In this document: piece after piece, positions 8,036 through 14,123 of the stretch
Numbering within the stretch: the first letter of the stretch is position 1
Layout of the letters: each line of letters begins with the position of its first letter
NCBI GenBank assembly: GCA_005799205.1
Contig: SYHM01000039.1
Coordinates: forward strand, 1 to 16,696
Direction of reading: 5' to 3'
Source: Planctomycetia bacterium
GTDB taxonomy: Bacteria > Planctomycetota > Phycisphaerae > Phycisphaerales > SM1A02
DNA length: 16,696 nucleotides
Program-made: the position numbers and the translations under genes
Notes under the pieces: model-generated
What the model was told of the DNA's origin: nothing
Databases searched by the model: none
Seen by the model: the letters and a program-made list of their open reading frames with translations, nothing else

Positions 8036-8754
8036 GCTGAAGCCGCCAGCCGCGAGCGGCCTCCAGGTTGGTCGACCACCAACAGTCCGTCACTGAGGCG
8101 AATGACTCGCTGCGCTCGATCGGCGACGCGCTCATCATGCGTGACGAGCACGATGGTGAGTCCCTGTGCATGCAGGGCATCAACCACGTCCAGAATCGCA
8201 ACTCCGGTCGCCGAGTCGAGGTTGCCAGTGGGCTCATCAGCCATCAGCACGGCAGGATTCGACACCAGTGCGCGCGCGATTGCTGTGCGCTGTTGCTGAC
8301 CTCCCGAGAGTTCACTCGGACGATGCCCGCTGCGGTCGGCAAGTCCAACGAGTTCGATTTTTTCAAGTGCGCGCCGCCGGCGCTCACGCCGAGGGATGCC
8401 CTGATACAGCAGGGGAACCTCGACATTTTCGACCACACTCAGTTCGGAGATGAGGTTGAAGGCCTGAAAGACAAATCCGATGCGCCGACCTCGAATGTGC
8501 GAGAGTTTTTCATCATCAATCGACGCGACATCGACTCCATCGAGCTTGTAACTGCCTTCAGTTGGGCGGTCGAGGCATCCAAGGATGTTCATCAGAGTGC
8601 TCTTGCCCGAGCCAGACGAACCCATGATCGCGATGTACTGCCCCATGGGGATCGCAAGGTCGATTCCGCGAAGCGCTTCGACCATAAGGGTTCCATCAGG
8701 ATGGTTGTACCGCCGTCGGATTCCATTGAGCTCTGCGGCAAGCGCGAGGGGCAT
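8032..8754 (-). CDS. ABC transporter ATP-binding protein, LolD/MacB type
   Basis: The 240-residue ATPase is complete: Walker A GSSGSGKS (45-52), Q-loop Gln97 in FVFQAFNL, signature LSGGQQQR (149-156), Walker B with catalytic Glu in LMADEPTGNLD (170-180), and switch His206 in VTHDE. FQAFNLISELSVVENVEVPL and DEPTGNLDS are typical of the MacB/LolD/FtsE-like subfamily, which energises lipoprotein release, macrolide/peptide export or similar mechanotransmission. Its permease partner is not in the window: the gene upstream encodes a YdjY-domain protein and the one downstream is ruvC. It starts 9 nt after the stop of the upstream gene. The substrate cannot be told from the ATPase alone. Confidence 0.92.
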   Translation of the reverse strand: MPLALAAELNGIRRRYNHPDGTLMVEALRGIDLAIPMGQYIAIMGSSGSGKSTLMNILGCLDRPTEGSYKLDGVDVASIDDEKLSHIRGRRIGFVFQAFNLISELSVVENVEVPLLYQGIPRRERRRRALEKIELVGLADRSGHRPSELSGGQQQRTAIARALVSNPAVLMADEPTGNLDSATGVAILDVVDALHAQGLTIVLVTHDERVADRAQRVIRLSDGLLVVDQPGGRSRLAASA

Positions 8755-8763
8755 GAGGCGATC

Positions 8764-9549
8764 CTATCGGCAGGGCTTGTCGCGAATGCGAAGGACGAGC
8801 GAGACATTCGTTCCCTCTGGTGGGATGCGATCTGTAAACGCCTCCCACAGCGCGGGGGCAAACTCGACCTTGTCAGGAATCACCTCTTCGAACGCGACGA
8901 CCTCGTCACCGAATGTCACCAGTCCGACCACCGATCCGGTGTAGTCAGCGACATAGTGCTCTCCTGGACCGAGTGACGGCGGATTCACTCGCGTGTGCGA
9001 TCCTGCAAATACGAATCGGTCACTCGCGATGATCGGTGGCGCGTCCGAACTTGAGCTCGCGAACAACCATGCGCTGACTGGCACATCCACTTCGGCGCCA
9101 TCACGGACGACGCGCACGAGTACTTCGAGCGGAGTTCCTGTGGCAGGGATCCGTTCGATCACTGCTTCACCACCTTGAGTTGGTGCCGATTCACGCCAAC
9201 TTCCAGGGGTTCCGGCAGTGCATCCCACCGCCAGCAATGCCGCGTGAATGAGGCGCGGCGACACTTCAACGACAAGCAACGACTCGTGCTCGCGTGAACC
9301 AGCCTTGCACACGATCTGCTCGATCCATCCAATCCGCGTGGCAACCTGTGCGTCAACAATGACCTCGCCGCGCGTGCGATTGATGCGTATTCCCTGAGCG
9401 AGCTGAATGCATTCCCCTGGTGACGATGCAATCGACGCAGATGTGACCCCGCAGCTGACGCTGGCCACGATCGCAGCGACGCACACTGCGCTGAGTGAGA
9501 GCCGCATGAGACGATGACGCGGCAGCAAGCGTGTACAAAGTGAACGCAT
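8764..9549 (-). CDS. YdjY-domain exported protein
   Basis: The 261-residue product has a basic, Arg-rich start and a hydrophobic stretch (about 17-30), so it is probably exported. The mature part resembles the YdjY-domain family common in Planctomycetota. RINRTRGEVIVDAQVATRIG (56-75) opens the domain, followed by a segment with KAGSREHESLLVVEV and LIHAALLAVGCTAGTPG, then a separate FVFAGS segment and a C-terminal AFTDRIPPEGT block. The family has no known biochemical function. A VSC at 32-34 only loosely resembles a lipobox. Start choice is uncertain: the ATG at 9547-9549 follows directly after the T-run of a strong terminator, and an in-frame ATG at 9505-9507 would give a shorter signal peptide; neither has a clear Shine-Dalgarno sequence. 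It is first of four same-strand genes ending with trpE. Confidence 0.75.
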   Translation of the reverse strand: MRSLCTRLLPRHRLMRLSLSAVCVAAIVASVSCGVTSASIASSPGECIQLAQGIRINRTRGEVIVDAQVATRIGWIEQIVCKAGSREHESLLVVEVSPRLIHAALLAVGCTAGTPGSWRESAPTQGGEAVIERIPATGTPLEVLVRVVRDGAEVDVPVSAWLFASSSSDAPPIIASDRFVFAGSHTRVNPPSLGPGEHYVADYTGSVVGLVTFGDEVVAFEEVIPDKVEFAPALWEAFTDRIPPEGTNVSLVLRIRDKPCR

Positions 9550-9551
9550 TC

Positions 9552-9597
9552 AAAAATAAAAAAGGCCCGGCGGAGGCAAGCCTCACGCCGAGCCCTT
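9552..9597 (-). terminator. Strong intrinsic terminator immediately upstream of the YdjY-domain gene
   Basis: Read on the minus strand, 9597-9582 and 9577-9562 form a near-continuous stem of about 16 pairs (two G.U wobbles) with one bulged T at 9585. The cap is a CTTG tetraloop (9578-9581). A run TTTTTTATTTTT follows down to 9552. It ends 2 nt before the ATG at 9549. The upstream neighbour is on the opposite strand, so it has no preceding gene to terminate. Read on the plus strand there is no T-run after the stem. Confidence 0.8.
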
Positions 9598-9613
9598 CCG
9601 GGGGCTTGGTAAT
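9555..9613 (-). ncRNA. Candidate short leader RNA or small RNA
   Basis: A near-consensus promoter (9620-9648) and a strong terminator (9552-9597) bracket a predicted transcript of about 55-60 nt on the minus strand. It consists of about 16 nt of single strand plus the terminator hairpin. The 5' part contains AGCCC (minus strand 9606-9602), which can pair with GGGCT (9595-9591) around a 6-nt loop. That pairing uses bases of the terminator's 5' arm, so the two structures exclude each other. It may be a stand-alone small RNA or a transcription-attenuating leader for the four genes downstream. No ORF with tryptophan codons fits in it. I recognise no known riboswitch class. Confidence 0.45.
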
Positions 9614-9619
9614 GACCAG

Positions 9620-9648
9620 ATAATAGAGTTGCTGTTGGTCGAAGTCAA
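9620..9648 (-). promoter_or_regulatory. Near-consensus sigma-70 promoter upstream of terminator/YdjY-ABC-ruvC-trpE
   Basis: On the minus strand TTGACT (9643-9648) and TATTAT (9620-9625) are separated by exactly 17 bp, the best-looking promoter in the window. The predicted start is near A9613. It is the only convincing promoter in front of the four-gene minus-strand unit, whose internal gaps are too small or coding to hold another obvious one. Confidence 0.7.
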
Positions 9649-9681
9649 CCTCTCTATCATCCGAAATCTGGATAGCCGAGC

Positions 9682-10518
9682 ATGCAGCCTATCGAACCTA
9701 TCCCGACCACCCTGACACGCGCAGTTCGGCTCTTTGTCGAGAGACACCCATCCCCCAACGGGGCGGCAGTGCCAGCGCACAATACCTACGCTGGGTATCC
9801 GTCAAGCGGCGGCCTTGGAGCGTGGTACGAATTTGAGATCAGTGTTTTTGGAATTCCGCAGAGGAGCAGTGGATACCTCGCAACGCTCGCCGAACTCGAC
9901 GGTTGCGTGCGGCAGGCGGCGCTGCCGATTTTGCAATCCGCACTCTTTTTCGAAGCGACCTCGGCTCAAGTGACCCCACGCGGCCTGCTGGCAACGATCG
10001 TCGAAGCGGTCCAGTCAACACTTGCCCCCCGTCTCGAATCGCTTTCTTGGAACATATCCCCTTTTCACACCTACAGATGGGATCGCGCCATGCCACAGAT
10101 CAGCACACTCACGGCAGTCTTTGAATTCGCAGCGTCACACCGGCTCAATGATCCAACCCGAACCGTCGCCGAAAATCAGGCTTTTTTTGGAAAGTGCAAC
10201 AAACTCAACGGGCATGGGCACAACTACCACCTCGAGGTCTCAGTCGCGGTCGGCCACGCATCCTCATTCGGGATGGCCCAGCTCGAACAGATCGTCGACG
10301 AGTGGGTGATTGAACGGTTTGATCACATGAACCTGAACATCGACTGTCCAGAGTTTCATTCGATGAACCCCTCGGTCGAACACATCGCCTCAACATGCTT
10401 CAGCCTGCTCAGCGATCCCTTTGCCCATGCAGGGGTCGAGCTTCGAAAGGTGCGCCTCTGGGAAACCTCGAAGACCTCTGCCACGGTTGAACACGACCGA
10501 CACCCTATAGTGAAGTGA
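9682..10518 (+). CDS. Double-T-fold 6-pyruvoyltetrahydropterin/6-carboxytetrahydropterin synthase-like protein
   Basis: The 278-residue protein is about twice the length of QueD (about 120 aa). Its C-terminal half (about 140-278) is a complete PTPS/QueD domain: zinc ligands His153 (ASHRL) and His178/His180 (NGHGHNY), catalytic Cys172 in FGKCN, the Asp214-His215 pair in RFDHMNLN, and the pterin-anchoring Glu261 in LWETSKTSATVEH. The N-terminal half (about 10-135) looks like a second T-fold by its spacing (YEFEISVFG ... LAELDGCVRQAALPIL mirrors YHLEVSVAVG ... MAQLEQIVDEWVIERF) but lacks the zinc histidines and Cys. Enzymes of this family make 6-carboxy-tetrahydropterin for queuosine/7-deazapurines or 6-pyruvoyl-tetrahydropterin. 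No other queuosine gene is nearby, so the product is uncertain. The gene overlaps the next by UGAUG. Confidence 0.88.
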   Translation: MQPIEPIPTTLTRAVRLFVERHPSPNGAAVPAHNTYAGYPSSGGLGAWYEFEISVFGIPQRSSGYLATLAELDGCVRQAALPILQSALFFEATSAQVTPRGLLATIVEAVQSTLAPRLESLSWNISPFHTYRWDRAMPQISTLTAVFEFAASHRLNDPTRTVAENQAFFGKCNKLNGHGHNYHLEVSVAVGHASSFGMAQLEQIVDEWVIERFDHMNLNIDCPEFHSMNPSVEHIASTCFSLLSDPFAHAGVELRKVRLWETSKTSATVEHDRHPIVK

Positions 10519-10724
10519 TGGCACGACTCGTTCGACTCGAAGCGCTGAAGCCCGTCCGCATCGAACCGCAAGAGAAGGCGATCTTCATCTGCGCCTGCGG
10601 TCTGTCGAAGAACTTTCCAATCTGCGATGGCCACCACAAAGGATGCGCCGCGGAAGTGGCCGGTGTGACCTACGTCTACGACGACAACGGCGAGAACCCC
10701 AGAGTCGTTGAAGCCCCTGCGTGA
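10518..10724 (+). CDS. CDGSH iron-sulfur domain protein (small)
   Basis: The 68-residue protein carries one CDGSH-type [2Fe-2S] motif: Cys25-x-Cys27-x2-Ser30-x3-Pro34-x-Cys36-Asp-Gly-His39-His40, where the 3Cys-1His ligands would be Cys25, Cys27, Cys36 and His40. The usual Ser of CDGSH is His here. Proteins of this family are small redox or cluster-transfer proteins. The ATG at 10518 shares its A with the stop of the pterin-synthase gene (UGAUG), a typical re-initiation arrangement. A GTG three bases earlier (10515) is an alternative start adding one residue. There is no transmembrane segment, so it is cytoplasmic. It converges with the ACT-domain gene, whose stop is 20 nt away. Confidence 0.88.
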   Translation: MARLVRLEALKPVRIEPQEKAIFICACGLSKNFPICDGHHKGCAAEVAGVTYVYDDNGENPRVVEAPA

Positions 10725-10743
10725 TCTCGCTGATTTGATGGCT

Positions 10744-11163
10744 TCACGAGAGATCGTCTTCGCCGAGCAGTGTGAAGCGCTTTCGCAGAAGAATCTGCCC
10801 CGCGAGGTAACAATCGTCAACCGCAAGTGCGACGCAGGGATCACCCTGCGACCTCATGAGGACGGGATACACGAAGCGAATATTGAGTTCGGCTCCGAGG
10901 AGGTAGAGGCAGAGTTTGGTGAGCGATTGATCGTGTCCAATCTGAACAACGATGAGGTCGAGTTCGCTGAACGTGTAGGCGTGTTTACGCAGCAGATGGC
11001 GCGCAGCATCGGCATTGCTGAAGATCATCCGCACAACCGCATGGTCGCTTGAGTCCATCACGCTCAAGGCGGCCACAGTCACCGTCGAATCGTCCTCGAA
11101 GAGCTTGAGCAATTCGAGCAACTTGCCGACCTTGTTGTCTAGAAACACCGCGAATTGCCGCAC
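10744..11163 (-). CDS. Tandem ACT-domain regulatory protein
   Basis: With a GTG start at 11161-11163 the product is 139 residues and consists of two ACT-like units. The first covers about 1-70 (VRQFAVFLDNKVGKLLELLK at 1-20, then ALSVMDSSDHAVVRMIFSN). The second covers about 68-139 (LIVVQIGHDQSLTKLCLYLL at 70-89, then NIRFVYPVL). ACT domains bind small ligands, usually amino acids, and the opening matches stand-alone ACT-ACT proteins that begin directly with the first beta strand. The frame stays open up to an ATG at 11268, but those 35 extra residues are Arg-rich and unlike the family, and a possible -10 box lies within them, so I prefer the GTG. The ligand and partner are unknown. It diverges from the DUF885 gene. 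Confidence 0.8.
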   Translation of the reverse strand: MRQFAVFLDNKVGKLLELLKLFEDDSTVTVAALSVMDSSDHAVVRMIFSNADAARHLLRKHAYTFSELDLIVVQIGHDQSLTKLCLYLLGAELNIRFVYPVLMRSQGDPCVALAVDDCYLAGQILLRKRFTLLGEDDLS

Positions 11164-11235
11164 GGATGGCGGCGAGTAGCCCTGTTCGGTTGGAATCGGA
11201 GTCAGGCTCAAGAGTCGTCTCGCACGCGCGCGGCG

Positions 11236-11243
11236 AGTATAAC
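11236..11243. promoter_or_regulatory. Possible shared bidirectional -10 element
   Basis: The sequence AGTATAAC reads TATAAC (11238-11243) on the plus strand toward the DUF885 gene and TATACT (11236-11241) on the minus strand toward the ACT gene, sharing the self-complementary TATA. No good -35 box accompanies either. The plus-strand start would fall only a few nt before the ATG at 11254. Confidence 0.25.
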
Positions 11244-11253
11244 GAGGTTCCCA

Positions 11254-13116
11254 ATGCGCACATCCCACTCCGCGACGTCCTTGTTGGCGCAGTGCACTGC
11301 GACTCTCGTCACCGCCTTGCTCAGCATCAACGCGCCCGCGAGTGCGCGCCTGGCGGCGAGCGATGCAGACTCAAACTTTTCGGCGCTCGTTGATGACTAT
11401 CAAGCGTGGCGGGATTTCACCTTTCCTGAGGCGGCGATCGCGCGAGGACGCGCGACCGTGGCCGATCGCATTACAGAACCTGGAATGCGCGGCGCACTCA
11501 ATCGGCACACAGAGGTGGGCGAGTTCGTCCAGCGAATCGATGCGATCGAGCGAAGTGCACTTACGGTGTCGAATCAACTTGACTACGACCTGTTTCGTCG
11601 CGACCTGCAGAACGATTTCGATGGCTTCCAATTCAAGCGCTGGATGATGCCTGTCGGGCAGCGCGGCGGTCCCCAGCAGGATCTGCCTCAGTTCGCCGAC
11701 AATGTCCCCTTTCGCGTCGCCGCAGACTGGGAGAACTATGTCAAGCGAATGACCCGCCTTGGGGGGGCCGTGCGCGATACACAGGCCATGATGTCGGAAG
11801 GGCTTGCGGAAGGACTGGTGCCACCTGCGCCTGTGCTCGAGGGAGTGCTCGACCAGTTCGACGCAGTGATTCGCGGCAATCTCGATGGACTCGAGGCACC
11901 ATTCGCCACGATGCCTGAGTCGATTGCGGCTGATCAGAAGCGGCATCTTCGCGAGCAGGCGCGTGCAGCAAAGCTCGACGCACTCCTCGCCCTCTCAGAG
12001 ATGCGGACATGGCTCGCTGAGCAGTACATCCCTCGCGCAAAGCAATCGGTGAGCGCGAGCGATCAGTTTCGCGGAGCCGAGTACTACCAATTCGAACTTC
12101 GACGGTTCACGACAACCGACCTCACTGCACAACAGATCCATGCGATCGGCCTCGAGGAAGTCGCACGCATCAGAAGCGAAATGCTCGCAGTGATTGCGCG
12201 AACTGATTGGATTGAGAAGGATGTCACGCGCGCGCTGCTGCCAGCCGATGAGCGACTCGCGCAGTTCATTCACTACCTGCGAACCGACCCTCGCTTCTAT
12301 CACTCCACCGCCGAATCGCTGCTCACGGGATATCGCGACATCTGCAAGAGGATCGACGCAGAACTTCCCTCGTACTTCGGAGTGCTCCCAAGGCTTCCAT
12401 ACGGCGTGCGCGAAATCCCTCGGTTCATGGCACCATCCCAGACCACCGCCTATTACATGCATGGAAGCATCAAGTCGGGATTGCCAGGCTGGTTCTATGC
12501 GAACACGTATGCCCTCGACCAGCGACCAACCTACGAGATGATCCCGCTCTCGCTGCATGAAGCAGTGCCAGGCCACCACCTTCAGATCTCGCTCGCCCTC
12601 GAACTCGAAGGGGTTCGTGAGTTTCGTCGAGATGTCGATTCAACGGCGTTCGTCGAAGGCTGGGCTTTGTATGCAGAGCGACTGGGGATCCCGATGGGTC
12701 TCTATCGGAACCCCTACGACGACTTCGGAAGGTTGCTGTATGAGATGTGGCGCTCATGCCGCCTCGTCGTTGATACTGGCATCCATGCCTTTGGGATGAG
12801 TCGCGCAGACGCGATCGAGTTCATGATGCACAACACAGCACTCGCGAAACTCAACATCGAGCGCGAAGTGGACCGGTACATCGGGTGGCCTGGGCAGGCG
12901 TGCGCGTACAAGATCGGCGAACTCGAGATTCGGCGCATTCGCGCGCAGTGCGAAGAACGGCTGAAGGATCGCTTCGACCTGCGGGCGTTTCACGATCAAT
13001 TGCTCGGATCGGGCCCCTTGCCTTTGGGCATGCTCGCCACGCGGATGGAAGCGTGGACGAACGACCTACTGCGTCAGCCAGGGGTTCGTAAGCCGCTCGC
13101 GCCCAATGGTGGTTGA
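11254..13116 (+). CDS. DUF885 family exported metallopeptidase-like protein
   Basis: From the ATG at 11254 the product is 620 residues with a signal peptide (hydrophobic core about 9-24, NAPASARLA near 25-33). The body matches the DUF885 family. The metal-binding motif is HEAVPGHH (435-442), a longer HExxxGHH variant of HExxH, followed by TAFVEGWALYAERLG with Glu468 as a likely further ligand. RNPYDDFGRL, NTALAKLNIEREVDRYIGWPGQA and IGELEIRRIR are typical of the conserved C-terminal part. Members are thought to be zinc-dependent peptidases, but substrates are not established. The frame is open from 11155; the 33 extra residues precede the signal peptide and are probably not translated. Its 3' end overlaps the convergent MBL-fold gene by 51 nt. 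Confidence 0.85.
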   Translation: MRTSHSATSLLAQCTATLVTALLSINAPASARLAASDADSNFSALVDDYQAWRDFTFPEAAIARGRATVADRITEPGMRGALNRHTEVGEFVQRIDAIERSALTVSNQLDYDLFRRDLQNDFDGFQFKRWMMPVGQRGGPQQDLPQFADNVPFRVAADWENYVKRMTRLGGAVRDTQAMMSEGLAEGLVPPAPVLEGVLDQFDAVIRGNLDGLEAPFATMPESIAADQKRHLREQARAAKLDALLALSEMRTWLAEQYIPRAKQSVSASDQFRGAEYYQFELRRFTTTDLTAQQIHAIGLEEVARIRSEMLAVIARTDWIEKDVTRALLPADERLAQFIHYLRTDPRFYHSTAESLLTGYRDICKRIDAELPSYFGVLPRLPYGVREIPRFMAPSQTTAYYMHGSIKSGLPGWFYANTYALDQRPTYEMIPLSLHEAVPGHHLQISLALELEGVREFRRDVDSTAFVEGWALYAERLGIPMGLYRNPYDDFGRLLYEMWRSCRLVVDTGIHAFGMSRADAIEFMMHNTALAKLNIEREVDRYIGWPGQACAYKIGELEIRRIRAQCEERLKDRFDLRAFHDQLLGSGPLPLGMLATRMEAWTNDLLRQPGVRKPLAPNGG

Positions 13117-13716
13117 CGGCCCGTGACCAGGGTGGACGACACACCCATCAGGCAAGACAAGCAATTGCCTTCGAATCGAGTCGAGCAATGTCTCTGCATC
13201 GCCGTTGGCAAAGTCTGAACGCCCGATTGACCCAGCGAACAGGGTGTCCCCTGAGATGGCGATGCCCGCGGCGTCGCAGATGAAACTCACAGACCCCGGG
13301 CTGTGCCCAGGCGTGTGCGCGACGCGCCAGCGTGTCAGACCGAGTGTGAGCACGTCACCTTCATGGAGCGCATGCGTTGGAGCGCGTACCGAGACCAGCG
13401 GCACCCCCGCGAATGCCGAGAGATTCAACTGCGGATCACCAAACCACTCGTGTTCGAGTGGATGTGCGTAACGGGGACACTCGCCAACCGAGGCAACAAC
13501 CGCTTCGAGCCCCATGATGTGGTCGAGATGCGCGTGCGTGAAGAGGATCGCCTGTACGGTGATCCGATGCGCAGCGATCGCCGCGAGAAGCGGCGTGGGA
13601 TCATCACCCGTGTCGATGATCCATCCTGGTCGGTTGGGTTCATCGTCGATCCAAAGCAGCCACGAGTTCGTCTGCCATGCTCCGAGTGGGAATCCCTTGA
13701 TGCGAAGCTTTGCCAC
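13066..13716 (-). CDS. MBL-fold metallohydrolase, glyoxalase II-like
   Basis: With the GTG start at 13714-13716 the product is 216 residues, usual for small hydroxyacylglutathione-hydrolase-like enzymes. All metal ligands are present: THAHLDH (60-66), His138 in HTPGHSPG, Asp157 in SGDTLFAG and His198 in HPGHGP. GSIGRSDF (162-169) is also typical of this subgroup. It probably hydrolyses a thioester or related ester using two metal ions; the true substrate is not evident. The frame continues upstream to 14025, but that extension runs antisense through the cupin gene and has no MBL homology. The start of MAKLRIKGFPLGAWQTN at the GTG matches the first strand of the fold. The stop lies inside the DUF885 gene on the other strand. 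Confidence 0.86.
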   Translation of the reverse strand: MAKLRIKGFPLGAWQTNSWLLWIDDEPNRPGWIIDTGDDPTPLLAAIAAHRITVQAILFTHAHLDHIMGLEAVVASVGECPRYAHPLEHEWFGDPQLNLSAFAGVPLVSVRAPTHALHEGDVLTLGLTRWRVAHTPGHSPGSVSFICDAAGIAISGDTLFAGSIGRSDFANGDAETLLDSIRRQLLVLPDGCVVHPGHGPSTTIGRERLTNPWLTQ

Positions 13717-13746
13717 GGTGAGAACATAGCCGCTACCCTTGCCACC

Positions 13747-14115
13747 ATGCTCAAGCGGCGCGTCGAAGAGGTCAAACCGGTCGAAGTGACAATGGCTGGT
13801 GCGCAGCGCGTCTCGATGCGGCTGATGGTTGGGCGGGCCGATGGGGCGCCAACGTTCGCGATGCGTCACTACACGGTGGCTCCAGGCGGAGTGACCCCGC
13901 GCCACCAACACAATTACGAGCATGAAGTCATCATCACCGGCGGGCACGCACGCGTCGAATACGACGGAGAGTTTCATGAGTGCACGACTGGCGACATCCT
14001 GCTGATCGCTCCAAACCGAATGCACCAGTTTGTGAACAGTTCACAAAGCGATCTCACATTTATCTGTCTCGTCCCAGTGACCTTTGACTGTGGAACTCCC
14101 ACTCCGGGGAGTTGA
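13747..14115 (+). CDS. Cupin-domain protein
   Basis: The 122-residue product is a single cupin barrel. Motif 1 is GGVTPRHQHNYEHEVIITGG, with the metal-binding HxH and the following Glu. Motif 2 is GDILLIAPNRMHQFVN, with the third His. So a metal site is intact, but single-domain cupins cover many enzymatic and binding roles and I cannot assign one. The ATG at 13747 lies 30 bp from the divergent MBL-fold start, and the frame upstream of it runs antisense through the MBL gene, so the shorter start is chosen. It is the first gene of a plus-strand run with the HEAT lipoprotein and the MATE transporter. Confidence 0.85.
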   Translation: MLKRRVEEVKPVEVTMAGAQRVSMRLMVGRADGAPTFAMRHYTVAPGGVTPRHQHNYEHEVIITGGHARVEYDGEFHECTTGDILLIAPNRMHQFVNSSQSDLTFICLVPVTFDCGTPTPGS

Positions 14116-14123
14116 GCGCGGCG

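Noticed and set aside
8068..8976. 302-codon plus-strand open frame
   Set aside because: It lies antisense to the ABC ATPase and YdjY genes, whose minus-strand frames carry intact Walker and family motifs; the plus-strand translation has no recognisable domain and looks like a high-GC shadow.
9552..9681. preQ1 or pterin-type riboswitch in front of the pterin-synthase gene
   Set aside because: The hairpin and T-run are oriented to the minus strand; on the plus strand no preQ1 or tetrahydrofolate riboswitch core is visible.
11155..11253. 33-codon extension of the DUF885 frame
   Set aside because: It would place a charged, Arg-rich stretch ahead of a clean signal peptide that starts at the ATG at 11254.
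13303..13746. N-terminal extension of the cupin frame
   Set aside because: It is antisense to MBL-fold catalytic motifs; the cupin domain fits entirely after the ATG at 13747.
13717..14025. N-terminal extension of the MBL-fold frame
   Set aside because: It runs antisense through the cupin gene and has no MBL similarity; the GTG at 13714-13716 starts exactly at the first strand of the fold.
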